This document shows positions 18,612 to 27,124 of a DNA stretch of 64,000 nt, piece by piece; the first letter of the stretch is position 1; each line of letters begins with the position of its first letter. The stretch covers positions 1 to 64,000 of the forward strand of contig CAZLXI010000006.1 of NCBI GenBank assembly GCA_964563435.1, given 5' to 3'. This stretch comes from Leadbetterella sp964563435 (GTDB lineage: Bacteria; Bacteroidota; Bacteroidia; Cytophagales; Spirosomataceae). The position numbers and the translations under genes were made by a program. A model generated the notes under the pieces. That model worked only from the letters and a program-made list of their open reading frames with translations. It was not told where the DNA came from and did no database searches.

Positions 18612-18647
18612 TGCAATAGCATTGCATTCCCCCGCCCCGTAACTTTG
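18612..18647 (+). promoter_or_regulatory. Promoter with perfect palindrome before the Zn/Cd ATPase gene
   Basis: TGCAAT-AGC-ATTGCA (18612-18626) is a perfect 6-3-6 palindrome. It overlaps the -33 region of a promoter whose -7 box is TAACTTTG (18640-18647), matching TAnnTTTG. The TTG at 18622-18624 lies 15 bp upstream of that box. The placement fits a metal-responsive repressor site, most simply for the adjacent Fur-family protein, but binding is inferred. Confidence 0.55.
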
Positions 18648-18665
18648 AAAAAAAATTAATCTTTC

Positions 18666-20618
18666 ATGGTGCATGATCATATAAACGAAGATACCTGTTG
18701 CACACCAACACACGGACATAGCCACGATGATGGGCACACGCATGATCACGGAGAAAACAATACACTGAAGCTGTTTGTACCGTCAATTATTTCTCTGGTA
18801 TTATTATTGGCCGGAATTGCCCTGGACAACTGGATACCGCAAACGTGGTTTAAAGGATGGCTGAGGGTGCTCTGGTATGTGTCCGCGTATCTTCCTGTTG
18901 GCCTGCCTGTTCTTAAAGATGCGGTTAAAAGTATTAAATACGGGGATTTCTTTTCGGAGTTTTTGCTCATGGGTATTGCGACCATCGGGGCATTTGCGAT
19001 TGCTGAATACCCGGAGGCCGTGGCCGTAATGCTTTTTTACAGTTTAGGGGAAGCGTTTCAGTCTATGGCTGTTTCCAAAGCCAAAGGCAATATCAGGGCT
19101 TTGCTTGACCAACGCCCGGACCAGGTTTCTATCCTGCAAGGGAACGAAATAATAACCTTAAAAGCCGAAACCGTTAATATCGGTGACATCATTCGCTTAA
19201 AACCCGGAGAAAAGCTGGGGCTCGACGGCGAGCTGCTATCCGAAACCGCCTCTTTTAATACTTCGGCTCTCACCGGAGAAAGTAAACCGGACACCAAAAC
19301 CAGGGGGGAGCTCGTTTTAGCCGGGATGATCAACCTGAACACCGTGAGCCAGGTAAAGGTCACTACCGCCTATAATGACAGTAAGCTGAGCAAGATCCTG
19401 GAGCTGGTGCAGAACGCCACTTCTCAAAAAGCTCCTACCGAGCTGTTCATCCGTAAATTTGCCCGGATTTATACCCCCATCGTGGTATTTCTTGCCATAG
19501 CGATATGCCTGCTTCCTTACTTCTTTGTGCAGGATTATGTATTCAGGGACTGGCTGTACCGGGCCCTTATATTCCTGGTGATCTCCTGTCCCTGCGCTCT
19601 GGTCATCTCTATTCCCCTGGGATATTTCGGCGGGATCGGTGCAGCCAGCAGAAACGGAATCCTGGTAAAAGGCAGTAACTTTCTGGATGTGCTGGCCCAT
19701 GTACGGCATGTGGTCATGGACAAAACCGGAACCCTGACACAAGGTGTATTCCGGGTACAGGAAGTAGTATTCCGGCCTGAATGGGATAAAAATGAGATCC
19801 TGAAGCTGGTGAACGTACTGGAAAGTCACAGTACTCACCCGGTGGCTACGGCCATTCACGAATATGTGGGGCCGGTGGACCGCTCGGTTACACTCGAAAA
19901 TGCGGAAGAGATCGCGGGATACGGTCTGAAGGCTACCGCTAACGGCAAAGACCTGCTGGCCGGTAATTTTAAGCTGATGGATAAATGGGGTATCTCTTAC
20001 GATATGGACCCCTCAGGCATTGTCTATACTTTAATAGCTGTGGCGTATGATGGAAAATTTGCAGGATACATCACCATAGCTGACAGCATTAAGCCGGATG
20101 CTGAACCGGCCATCCGGCATTTGCATCAGGCAAATGTTAAAACCACCATGCTGAGTGGTGATAAAGACGCGGTCGTACAATATGTAGCTCGGGAACTGGG
20201 AGTGGGCAGTGCGTTCGGTGATCTGCTGCCGGAAGACAAAGTAAATAAGGTGAAAGAGATCAAAGCCGGTGGCGGAGCTGTGGCCTTTGTGGGTGATGGG
20301 GTGAATGACGCCCCCGTGGTAGCGCTGAGCGATGTGGGAATAGCCATGGGCGGTCTGGGCAGTGATGCCACCATAGAAACGGCCGATGTGGTCATCCAGG
20401 ACGATAACCCGGCTAAAATACCGGTGGCTATCCGAATCGGTAAAGCTACCCGAAAAATCGTCTGGCAGAATATAGGCTTAGCTTTTGGCGTAAAAGCCAT
20501 CGTACTTATACTCGGTGCCGGCGGAATGGCCACGATGTGGGAGGCGGTTTTTGCCGATGTGGGTGTGGCCTTGCTGGCGATCTTAAATGCGGTAAGAATT
20601 CAAAGAATGAGATTCTGA
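18666..20618 (+). CDS. zntA: P1B-type ATPase exporting Zn/Cd/Pb-like ions
   Basis: A 650-residue heavy-metal ATPase. There is no CxxC-type HMA domain. Instead the first 30 residues are His-rich (CCTPTHGHSHDDGHTHDHGE), a likely metal-sensing or delivery tail. The membrane metal site is ISCPCALVISIP (C308, C310). Phosphorylation occurs at D352 in DKTGTLT, the nucleotide-domain HP pair is H391-P392, and GDGVNDAP closes the P domain. The last helix has FADVGVALLAILNAVRI, with the Asp typical of P1B-2 Zn/Cd/Pb exporters rather than copper pumps. It should expel ions from cytoplasm to periplasm, where the CzcCBA system can take them out of the cell. Confidence 0.94.
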   Translation: MVHDHINEDTCCTPTHGHSHDDGHTHDHGENNTLKLFVPSIISLVLLLAGIALDNWIPQTWFKGWLRVLWYVSAYLPVGLPVLKDAVKSIKYGDFFSEFLLMGIATIGAFAIAEYPEAVAVMLFYSLGEAFQSMAVSKAKGNIRALLDQRPDQVSILQGNEIITLKAETVNIGDIIRLKPGEKLGLDGELLSETASFNTSALTGESKPDTKTRGELVLAGMINLNTVSQVKVTTAYNDSKLSKILELVQNATSQKAPTELFIRKFARIYTPIVVFLAIAICLLPYFFVQDYVFRDWLYRALIFLVISCPCALVISIPLGYFGGIGAASRNGILVKGSNFLDVLAHVRHVVMDKTGTLTQGVFRVQEVVFRPEWDKNEILKLVNVLESHSTHPVATAIHEYVGPVDRSVTLENAEEIAGYGLKATANGKDLLAGNFKLMDKWGISYDMDPSGIVYTLIAVAYDGKFAGYITIADSIKPDAEPAIRHLHQANVKTTMLSGDKDAVVQYVARELGVGSAFGDLLPEDKVNKVKEIKAGGGAVAFVGDGVNDAPVVALSDVGIAMGGLGSDATIETADVVIQDDNPAKIPVAIRIGKATRKIVWQNIGLAFGVKAIVLILGAGGMATMWEAVFADVGVALLAILNAVRIQRMRF

Positions 20619-20704
20619 AAGGGTTGCTAAATTTTTTAAAAAAACAGGGAAATATTTGCAGATATAATAATTATGCTATATTTTAGTAGCAAAATAACTA
20701 TGTC

Positions 20705-21193
20705 ATGTCTGAAGATCCTGTAAAATATATTGCGAAGCATGGTACTCAGAAAGCTAAAGAGGAAAGTGAAGACTCTTCAAAGCTGATGGTGAGTGACAGC
20801 GAAGTGTACTACTGGAATACCCGGATGGATAGGGTAAACCTGATTCGCCGGGGCGTTTCCTATAATGCCATTGAGGCAGTCAGCAAAAAAATGAACACGC
20901 CGGTAAGAGATATGCTGGAGCTTTTAGATATTCCACAAACTACCTACAATAAAAAGAAAAGGGAGAATTCGCTGTTGAACGGCCGGGATAGTGAATTCAT
21001 CCTTCTTCTTTCTGAATTAACTGATTTTGGCCTGGAGGTCTTTAACGGCGAAGAGGCCAAGTTTTCACGCTGGTTGAAAAAGCCGAATATTTCTTTGGGG
21101 GGTCTTACCCCGGAGAGCCTGCTTGATTCCGTTACCGGTATCCAGGAAGTTAAAAACACCCTCAACAGGTTAGAATACGGTAGTTTCGCATAA
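20705..21193 (+). CDS. Xre/MbcA/ParS-type antitoxin of RES toxin
   Basis: A 162-residue antitoxin. Residues about 35-85 form the HTH-like part (LIRRGVSYNAIEAVSKKMNT and DIPQTTYNKKKREN). The C-terminal DUF2384-type toxin-binding domain is recognisable in LEVFNGEEAKFSRWLKKP, then GGLTPESLLDS, ending NTLNRLEYGSFA. It should neutralise the RES protein and repress their shared promoter. The toxin gene overlaps the stop codon by one base (TAATG). Confidence 0.9.
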   Translation: MSEDPVKYIAKHGTQKAKEESEDSSKLMVSDSEVYYWNTRMDRVNLIRRGVSYNAIEAVSKKMNTPVRDMLELLDIPQTTYNKKKRENSLLNGRDSEFILLLSELTDFGLEVFNGEEAKFSRWLKKPNISLGGLTPESLLDSVTGIQEVKNTLNRLEYGSFA

Positions 21194-21660
21194 TGAGGGT
21201 ATTCAGAATAGAGCGGGAGAAATACCTCGACAGCACCCTGAAAGGTATCGGGGCGGCCCGGAGTGACGGCTTCCGGTGGAACAGTAAAAACACCTGCCTG
21301 GTGTACGCGGCAGAATCCCGGGCCTTAGCCACGCTCGAAGTTTCCGTGCATCTCGATTTAAGCGAAGACCTTCCCGATGATCGCTATTATGTGGAGATCG
21401 AGATCCCCGACGACGTGACCATCGCAGAACTGTCGTATAAAGACCTGCCCGAAAACTGGGACGCCAAACCGCCGGTTTCCGCCACACAATACATCGGCGA
21501 TGCTTTTGTGCATGACGGAGAAGCGGCGGTTCTGAAAGTACCCAGCAGCATTGTGCCGCCCGAATCCAACTATCTCATCAACCCGTATCACCCCGATTCA
21601 AAAAAAATAAAGGTCATCTCAACCCGGAAAATGAGCTTTGACGACCGGCTAAAATTATGA
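21193..21660 (+). CDS. RES-domain toxin (NAD+-degrading)
   Basis: A 155-residue RES-family toxin. The family is named for conserved Arg, Glu and Ser residues, visible here as the Arg of GFRWNSKNTCLVYAAES, the Glu in LATLEVSVHL, and a Ser in the late FVHDGEAAVLKVPSSIVP segment. Characterised RES toxins deplete NAD+ by phosphorolysis or hydrolysis and stop growth. The length is normal and all key segments are present, so the toxin is probably active. The gene starts within the antitoxin stop codon, and a bidirectional terminator lies downstream. Confidence 0.9.
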   Translation: MRVFRIEREKYLDSTLKGIGAARSDGFRWNSKNTCLVYAAESRALATLEVSVHLDLSEDLPDDRYYVEIEIPDDVTIAELSYKDLPENWDAKPPVSATQYIGDAFVHDGEAAVLKVPSSIVPPESNYLINPYHPDSKKIKVISTRKMSFDDRLKL

Positions 21661-21711
21661 AGGCGGGGTGTTCGGCCTTCCACCGTGATGTCTGAACACC
21701 CTCAGCCTGAC

Positions 21712-21742
21712 AAGGCCGGTCTTTTCAGGCACCCGGCCTTTT
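21712..21742. terminator. Bidirectional terminator between res toxin and ppa
   Basis: An 8-bp perfect stem AAGGCCGG (21712-21719) / CCGGCCTT (21733-21740) with a 13-base loop and flanking T/A runs. It sits between converging genes and overlaps the ppa stop codon. A second weaker pair, GGGTGTTC/GAACACCC, lies just upstream. Confidence 0.6.
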
Positions 21743-22355
21743 AAAACGGCTTGAATATCAGATCGCGGTAATCCTCCATCGAATTACGGATGATCTTGTG
21801 TGCATGTTCCTTTCCATACTCAAATGCAATAGAACAGGTCTGGGGCTCATCAGGAAGATTTTTATAGGTCAGGAAATAGTGTTTTAAGCGCTCTACCACT
21901 CCCTTGGGAAGTTCGGAGAGATCATTATACTGCCCGTAGATCTGATCTCCTACCAGCACGGAGATGATCTTATCATCGGCTTCCCCTTTGTCGAGCAGAC
22001 AAAAGCCACCGATAGGGCGAGATTGCAGAATGATATTCCCGCTGGTAATGTTATGGCTGGACAGCACGCAGATATCCAGCGGGTCGCCGTCTCCTTCCAC
22101 CACAGCCGCTCCGTTTCCGCGGGCTATCTCGGCTACCCGGTCACCGCAGTAGGTCTGGGGAATAAACCCGTAAAGCGCAGGAATAATGTTGGAATATTTC
22201 TGTGGCCTGTCGATCTTTAAATAGCCCGAATCTTTATCGATCTCGTATTTGATGGTATCAGACGGTACGATTTCAATAAAAGTGGTCACTTTTTCCGGAG
22301 CTTCCAATCCTATAGATATCCCATGCCAGGGATGCGCTTTATATACTGGTTTCAT
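21741..22355 (-). CDS. ppa: Inorganic pyrophosphatase
   Basis: A 204-residue family I inorganic pyrophosphatase that hydrolyses pyrophosphate to phosphate in the cytoplasm and drives biosynthetic reactions. The signature DGDPLDICVL (about residues 88-97) carries the metal-binding Asp residues. Supporting segments are KYEIDKDSGYLKIDR and the PALYGFIPQTYCGD stretch. Length and motifs are complete. It converges with the res toxin gene and stands alone. Confidence 0.93.
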   Translation of the reverse strand: MKPVYKAHPWHGISIGLEAPEKVTTFIEIVPSDTIKYEIDKDSGYLKIDRPQKYSNIIPALYGFIPQTYCGDRVAEIARGNGAAVVEGDGDPLDICVLSSHNITSGNIILQSRPIGGFCLLDKGEADDKIISVLVGDQIYGQYNDLSELPKGVVERLKHYFLTYKNLPDEPQTCSIAFEYGKEHAHKIIRNSMEDYRDLIFKPF

Positions 22356-22509
22356 TCGTATTTTTTGCTACGTAAATTTTAATATTCTTTGAGAAAGAAA
22401 ATAAATAAAAAGTAAAACTAAAAAAATATTTTTACTGTTAGCACGATATATAAACGGATAACATTAAACATTATAGTTTTCACTACACATAATACAATCG
22501 TATTACAAA

Positions 22510-22842
22510 ATGAATAAGCCTAAAGTCATAAAGGATTTCATGAAGTTGGATGAAGAACTTCAGGAACAGATTTTGGAACAATATCCTGATGGATATGAAA
22601 ACAGCCTGATCTTATTTACCGACAGGGACGGGAAATATGCACAGGCCCTGCCTTATGAGACGGAAGACAAATTTTACCTCCTGCGTATGCCCCAGATGAA
22701 ACCCAAAAAGAATGTTCTGGATACAGAGAGGCCCGTTTCGGAGGAGGATGAAGAGGAGGACGCTACGAGAGGTTACACCGATCTGGATACTATGCAAATA
22801 GGAGGAAACAAACGGAATGACGACGATGAGGAATACGATTAA
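22510..22842 (+). CDS. Small acidic conserved protein, function unknown
   Basis: A 110-residue soluble, very acidic protein. The first 65 residues look folded (MNKPKVIKDFMKLDEELQEQ, DGYENSLILFTDRDGKYAQ, LPYETEDKFYLLRMP), while the C-terminal 40 are rich in Glu and Asp with several runs (EEDEEED, NDDDEEYD) and look disordered. I recognise the style from Bacteroidota but know no function. It is followed, 56 bp on, by an exported thioredoxin-like gene in the same direction. Confidence 0.75.
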   Translation: MNKPKVIKDFMKLDEELQEQILEQYPDGYENSLILFTDRDGKYAQALPYETEDKFYLLRMPQMKPKKNVLDTERPVSEEDEEEDATRGYTDLDTMQIGGNKRNDDDEEYD

Positions 22843-22898
22843 TCCCCCACTTAGCGTTATATTTACAAACCGGGAAAAGGACCCGCTATATAGAAGTA

Positions 22899-23321
22899 AT
22901 GAAAAGACTTGGTTTTTTGATCCTGTTACTGGGATGGCAGGTAACATATGCGCAGTCGGGCGGGATAGATTTTGAGTCATCCAAATGGAAAGAAATCGTC
23001 AAAAAAGCCAGAGAAGAAAACAAGCTGATCTTCTTTGATGCTTACACTACCTGGTGCAGCCCTTGTGTGAAGCTACAAAACCAGGTTTTTCCTGACAAGG
23101 TCCTGGGAGAGTACTACAACAGGAATTTTATCAATGTCAAATTTGATATGGAGAAAGGGGAAGGAATAAGCCTGAGCCGGAAATATGCGATCCAGGTGTA
23201 TCCTACTCTCCTGTTCATTGATCCCCGGAATGAACGTGTGGTCAATCATGCCATTGGTTTCAAGAGCCCGGAGCAGCTGCTACAACTGGCCGAACAGGCC
23301 ATTTCCAGGGCCAACCTGTAA
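22899..23321 (+). CDS. Exported thioredoxin-fold protein
   Basis: A 140-residue protein with a signal peptide (residues 1-19, ending TYAQ) and a single thioredoxin-like domain. The active-site motif is CSPC in YTTWCSPCVKL (about 51-54). The later cis-proline region reads AIQVYPTLLFIDP. It should act as a periplasmic thiol-disulfide oxidoreductase, in the DsbD/DUF255-like subgroup with the long KWKEIVKKAREENKLIFFD lead-in. The partner is unknown. Confidence 0.88.
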   Translation: MKRLGFLILLLGWQVTYAQSGGIDFESSKWKEIVKKAREENKLIFFDAYTTWCSPCVKLQNQVFPDKVLGEYYNRNFINVKFDMEKGEGISLSRKYAIQVYPTLLFIDPRNERVVNHAIGFKSPEQLLQLAEQAISRANL

Positions 23322-23487
23322 AATCCTGAAGGTGTCTACAATTAGTATTTTAGTCAGCCTCTTCCCATTGATCGGATCGTAGAGAACCTCCCAAGCTCCC
23401 GTAGACGAAAAACACTCCATGAGTTCAGAGACACTTACGTAGCCCGAGAGTCTCAAAGGGCGTTTAGCCTGCCTCAATATTTTTTCC

Positions 23488-23495
23488 TACCTTTG
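23488..23495 (+). promoter_or_regulatory. -7 box of thiolase promoter
   Basis: TACCTTTG matches TAnnTTTG and lies 22 bp before the thiolase ATG. A convincing -33 TTG is not visible at the expected distance. Confidence 0.45.
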
Positions 23496-23517
23496 TTTCA
23501 TTCACCTTAAAAATTAC

Positions 23518-24696
23518 ATGAAAGACGTATTTATCGTGGCCGCCAAAAGAACCCCCATTGGAAGCTTCGGGGGAGTATTTGCCGGTTTACCGGCCACTGA
23601 GCTGGGTGCCATAGCCGTAAAAGGGACCCTTGAAAGCATTCATTTTGATCCTTCCGGCATAGATGAACTTTACTTTGGATCGGTAGTCCAGGCCAACCTG
23701 GGCCAGGCTCCTGCCACACAGGTAATGCTTGGGTCAGGATTACCACCCTCGGTTCCCGCCACGCTGATCAATAAAGTTTGCGCATCCGGCATGAAGTCGG
23801 TCATGCTGGCGGCCGGCAGCATCGCATCGGGACAAAACGGAGCGGTGATGGCCGGAGGTATGGAGAACATGTCGCAAATCCCTTTTTACCTTGAGAAAGC
23901 CCGCTACGGCTATGGTTACGGAAACGGAACACTCATTGACGGCCTGGCCAAAGACGGTCTCACGGATGTTTACCAGCAAAAAGCAATGGGCTGCTTTGCC
24001 GATGCCACCGCTGAAAAATTCGGTTTTACCCGCGAGGCCCAGGATGCCTTCGCTATCCAGTCCTATACACTCGCCGCCGAAAACACCGCCAACGGTTTCT
24101 TTCAGAGGGAGATCGTGCCCGTAGAGATCAAAGACAAAAAAGGAAACGTTACAACCCTGACCGAAGACGAGGAATATAAACGCGTGAACTTCGATAAAAT
24201 CCCGGCCCTGAAACCGGTTTTTACCAAAGATGGAACAGTAACGGCGGCCAATGCTTCTACCATCAATGACGGGGCCGCAGCCCTGCTTCTGGTTTCCGGA
24301 GAAGTGATGAAAGCCCATAACCTGGCGCCCCTGGCCAGGATAGTAAGCTATGCCGACGGCGCACAGGAGCCCGAATGGTTTACCACTGCCCCTGTACTGG
24401 CCGCGGGCAAGGCACTGGAAAGGGCTGGTCTGAAGGTTGGGGATATTGATTATTTCGAAGTTAATGAAGCTTTCGCTGCTGTTCCTATGGCCTTTGCCTC
24501 AAAGTTGGGCATTCCTTCGGAAAAAATAAATATCTGTGGCGGTGCTGTAGCGCTAGGACACCCGCTGGGCGCCTCCGGAGCCCGGATCATCGTTACGCTG
24601 CTGAATATTCTGCAAACCCGGAATGCCCGGAGGGGTATGGCCGCCATCTGTAACGGCGGCGGCGGAGCCAGCGCCATTATCGTGGAAAGGGTTTGA
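23518..24696 (+). CDS. Acetyl-CoA C-acetyltransferase (thiolase)
   Basis: A 392-residue type II thiolase that condenses two acetyl-CoA or cleaves acetoacetyl-CoA. All catalytic elements are present: nucleophile C88 in NKVCASGMKS, NEAFAAVP, H348 in GGAVALGHPLGASG, and C378 in AICNGGGGASA. The length is standard. It has its own -7 box and no fatty-acid genes beside it, so whether it works in degradation or biosynthesis cannot be told from context. Confidence 0.94.
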   Translation: MKDVFIVAAKRTPIGSFGGVFAGLPATELGAIAVKGTLESIHFDPSGIDELYFGSVVQANLGQAPATQVMLGSGLPPSVPATLINKVCASGMKSVMLAAGSIASGQNGAVMAGGMENMSQIPFYLEKARYGYGYGNGTLIDGLAKDGLTDVYQQKAMGCFADATAEKFGFTREAQDAFAIQSYTLAAENTANGFFQREIVPVEIKDKKGNVTTLTEDEEYKRVNFDKIPALKPVFTKDGTVTAANASTINDGAAALLLVSGEVMKAHNLAPLARIVSYADGAQEPEWFTTAPVLAAGKALERAGLKVGDIDYFEVNEAFAAVPMAFASKLGIPSEKINICGGAVALGHPLGASGARIIVTLLNILQTRNARRGMAAICNGGGGASAIIVERV

Positions 24697-24851
24697 TCAT
24701 CGACGCCTTACACTGGCGGCGTTGCAGAAAAACTCATCAACCTGCGAAACCCAGACCTGATCCCTTTAGTCTCACGGTGACTGCGTTGCTACAAAACCTC
24801 GCCAGCCTGAGAAATTCGGTGATCACTTCAGTCTCACACTGACGGCATTGC
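24695..24851. repeat. Three imperfect ~62-64 bp tandem copies ending in hisD
   Basis: Copies begin at 24695, 24759 and 24821, each opening GATC and containing a version of CTCACACTGACGGCATTGC. The last copy is the 3' end of hisD (encoding SNAVSVRLK), and the middle copy still encodes SNAVTVRLK on the minus strand. This looks like an old tandem duplication of the hisD end. Confidence 0.55.
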
Positions 24852-26082
24852 TGTGCGCCTGAAGCTGCTCGGCTTCTGCCATTTTCATGACCGTATTCCC
24901 TATATTCTGCAGACCCTCTTTCGAGATCTGCTGATAGGTGATCTTTTTCACAAAACTGTCTACTGAAACCCCGCTGTAGGTGCGGGCAAAGCCGTTGGTG
25001 GGTAAGGTATGATTGGTGCCTGAAGCATAATCTCCGCAGGACTCCGGGGTATAATGACCTAAAAATACCGACCCGGCATTCACCACTCTTCCGGAAACCG
25101 CTTCGGGGTCCTCCACAGCCAGGATGAGGTGTTCCGGTGCATAACGGTTAAGAAGGATCATCGCCTCTTCGGCGCTGTGAACCAGCACGGCCTTCGAATT
25201 TTTCAGGGCTTCTTCCGCCATAGCCTTTCTTGGCAAAACGGCCAGCTGCCGTTCCAGTTCGTTCATGACCTCCCCAATGAGGGTTTCGGATGTGGAAACC
25301 AGGATCACCTGGCTGTCAAGGCCGTGCTCCGCCTGGGATAACAGATCCGACGCCACAAAATCAGGACGTGCCGTTTTATCGGCCAGCACAGCCACTTCCG
25401 ACGGGCCGGCCGGCATATCAATGGCCACTCCAGCGCGGGAAACCAGTTGTTTGGCTGCTGTTACATACTGATTGCCGGGGCCAAAGATCTTATATACCTG
25501 CGGAATGGTCTCCGTTCCGTAAGCCATAGCGGCTATCGCCTGGGCTCCCCCTACCCGGTACACAGAAGTAATGCCGCACTTGAGAGCACAATAGTAAATA
25601 GCCGGATGGTTAGCAGGTGAGCATAGGATCACTTCTTTACAGCCCGCGATCATCGCCGGGATCCCCAGCATCAGAACGGTGGAAAAAAGCGGGGCTGTAC
25701 CGCCCGGAATATAAATCCCTACCTTTTCTATTCCCTGTGATTTCCGCCAGCATACCACTCCGGGCATGGTCTCTACCGGCTCTTCCACCCTGACCTGGGC
25801 CTTATGAAAGCAGTAGATATTCTCAAAAGCCTGATCAATAGCTTCCCGAAGCTCGTTATCCAGCCGTCCGACCGACTCCTGCAGTTCCTCTGCAGATACC
25901 GCAAAGTTATCCATCAGGATATTATCGAACTCCAGGGCAAACTGCTTTAAAGCGTAATCGCCCTTTGCTCTGACCTCTTCCAGCACAGGATAAACCCGGC
26001 TTTCTATTTCTTCCCGGTCGAGCACGGGCCGCCGGACGATGTCGCTGATCTCACTTTCAGACGGATATTTGATTACCTGCAT
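24823..26082 (-). CDS. hisD: Histidinol dehydrogenase
   Basis: A 419-residue enzyme for the last two steps of histidine synthesis, oxidising histidinol to histidine with NAD+. Recognisable segments are the GIYIPGGTAPLFSTVLMLGIPA region, IFGPGNQYVTAAKQ, IDMPAGPSEVAVLAD, SQAEHGLDSQ (zinc ligands) and CGDYASGTNHTLPTNGFAR. The start at 26082 (MQVIKYPSE) is preferred over an upstream ATG at 26136, because that extension would run back into hisG and adds an atypical N-terminus. The gene begins 1 bp after the hisG stop, so the two are translated from one mRNA. Confidence 0.94.
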   Translation of the reverse strand: MQVIKYPSESEISDIVRRPVLDREEIESRVYPVLEEVRAKGDYALKQFALEFDNILMDNFAVSAEELQESVGRLDNELREAIDQAFENIYCFHKAQVRVEEPVETMPGVVCWRKSQGIEKVGIYIPGGTAPLFSTVLMLGIPAMIAGCKEVILCSPANHPAIYYCALKCGITSVYRVGGAQAIAAMAYGTETIPQVYKIFGPGNQYVTAAKQLVSRAGVAIDMPAGPSEVAVLADKTARPDFVASDLLSQAEHGLDSQVILVSTSETLIGEVMNELERQLAVLPRKAMAEEALKNSKAVLVHSAEEAMILLNRYAPEHLILAVEDPEAVSGRVVNAGSVFLGHYTPESCGDYASGTNHTLPTNGFARTYSGVSVDSFVKKITYQQISKEGLQNIGNTVMKMAEAEQLQAHSNAVSVRLK

Positions 26083-26083
26083 T

Positions 26084-26944
26084 TTATAATACCATTTTTT
26101 CAATAGGAATAACCAGAATCCCCTGGGCTCCGGCACCTTTCAGCGACTCAATCTTCTCCCAGAAGTCACTTTCTTTCAATACCGAATGCACCGAGCTCCA
26201 CCCTTCTATGGCCAGCGGCATAATAGTGGGGCTTTTCATACTGGAAAGAATGGCCGTTATGGCCTCCAGCTTATTGTTAGGGGCATTCAGCAATACATAT
26301 TTATGGTCTTTGGCGGTCTGCACCGAGGTTATTCTGAACAGGAGTTTATCCAGGATGGCCCTCTGAGCCGGAGCAAGACCGGAGTTGGCAATTAAAACAG
26401 CCTCCGACCTGAAAATGCTTTCCAACTCTTTCAATCCGTTACTGAGCAGAGTGCTTCCCGAGCTCACGATATCGCAGATGGCGTCGGCCAGTCCGATCGA
26501 AGGCGCGATTTCCACCGATCCGCTGATCTCATGGATATGGGCCGAAATATTATTTCTTTGCAGGTATTCGCCCAGGATACGGGGATACGACGTGGCGATA
26601 CTCTTTCCGTTCAGGTCTTCGGGAAGCACAAAATCGCGTTCTCTTGAAACCGCGATAGAAAGCCGGCATTTGGAGAAGCCCAATGATTTGACCACATCCG
26701 TTTTTTTAGCGGATTCCACCAGAACGTTCTCACCCACGATCCCCAGGTCAGCTACCCCGTCTTCCACATAGCCCGGAATATCGTCGTCTCTTAAAAAAAG
26801 AAATTCCGCAGGAAAATTGGAGGATACCGACCTCAAACGGCCTTTCCCCATCTCCACTTTAATTCCGCACTCTTTAAAAAGATTCAGTGAATCTTCACTG
26901 AGTCTTCCTGACTTCTGGATAGCTATTTTTACAATTTCCTTCAT
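26084..26944 (-). CDS. hisG: ATP phosphoribosyltransferase, long form
   Basis: A 286-residue HisG catalysing the first step of histidine synthesis, joining ATP and PRPP. The length and the C-terminal region (about 210-286, with YVLLNAPNNKLEAITAIL and APTIMPLAIEG-like sequence) show the long form, which has an ACT-like regulatory domain for histidine feedback and needs no HisZ. The N-terminus IAIQKSGRLSEDSLNLF and the DDDIPGYVEDGVADLGIVG segment are typical. Only hisD follows. The rest of the pathway lies outside this cluster. Confidence 0.93.
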   Translation of the reverse strand: MKEIVKIAIQKSGRLSEDSLNLFKECGIKVEMGKGRLRSVSSNFPAEFLFLRDDDIPGYVEDGVADLGIVGENVLVESAKKTDVVKSLGFSKCRLSIAVSRERDFVLPEDLNGKSIATSYPRILGEYLQRNNISAHIHEISGSVEIAPSIGLADAICDIVSSGSTLLSNGLKELESIFRSEAVLIANSGLAPAQRAILDKLLFRITSVQTAKDHKYVLLNAPNNKLEAITAILSSMKSPTIMPLAIEGWSSVHSVLKESDFWEKIESLKGAGAQGILVIPIEKMVL

Positions 26945-26963
26945 TAATTCTTACAAATTGGCA

Positions 26964-26971
26964 CAAAATTA
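26964..26971 (-). promoter_or_regulatory. -7 box of hisGD promoter
   Basis: On the minus strand this reads TAATTTTG, matching TAnnTTTG, 20 bp before the hisG ATG. No His-rich leader peptide is visible between it and the gene. Confidence 0.4.
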
Positions 26972-27080
26972 GTCCTAACTCTTGTAAATAAATTGTAGAT
27001 TCTTTAATATTATTGCCGAATTGGATTTTATAGTGCTTTTTCTAAAGGAACTACAAGTTCATATCGAAAAAATCATAACC

Positions 27081-27104
27081 TTAAAAACACCCCGGTGTTT
27101 TTAA
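27081..27104. repeat. Perfect 11-bp inverted repeat with 2-bp centre between divergent genes
   Basis: TTAAAAACACC-CC-GGTGTTTTTAA lies between the hisG start and the small + strand gene at 27125. It resembles a hairpin with U tracts on both strands, or a symmetric operator. A terminator between two divergent 5' ends would be unusual. Confidence 0.6.
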
Positions 27105-27124
27105 AATTAACCCTGTACGAAATA

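Noticed and set aside
26083..26136. Longer N-terminus of hisD
   Set aside because: It runs into the hisG coding region and is not found in the family. The start at 26082 is directly coupled to the hisG stop.
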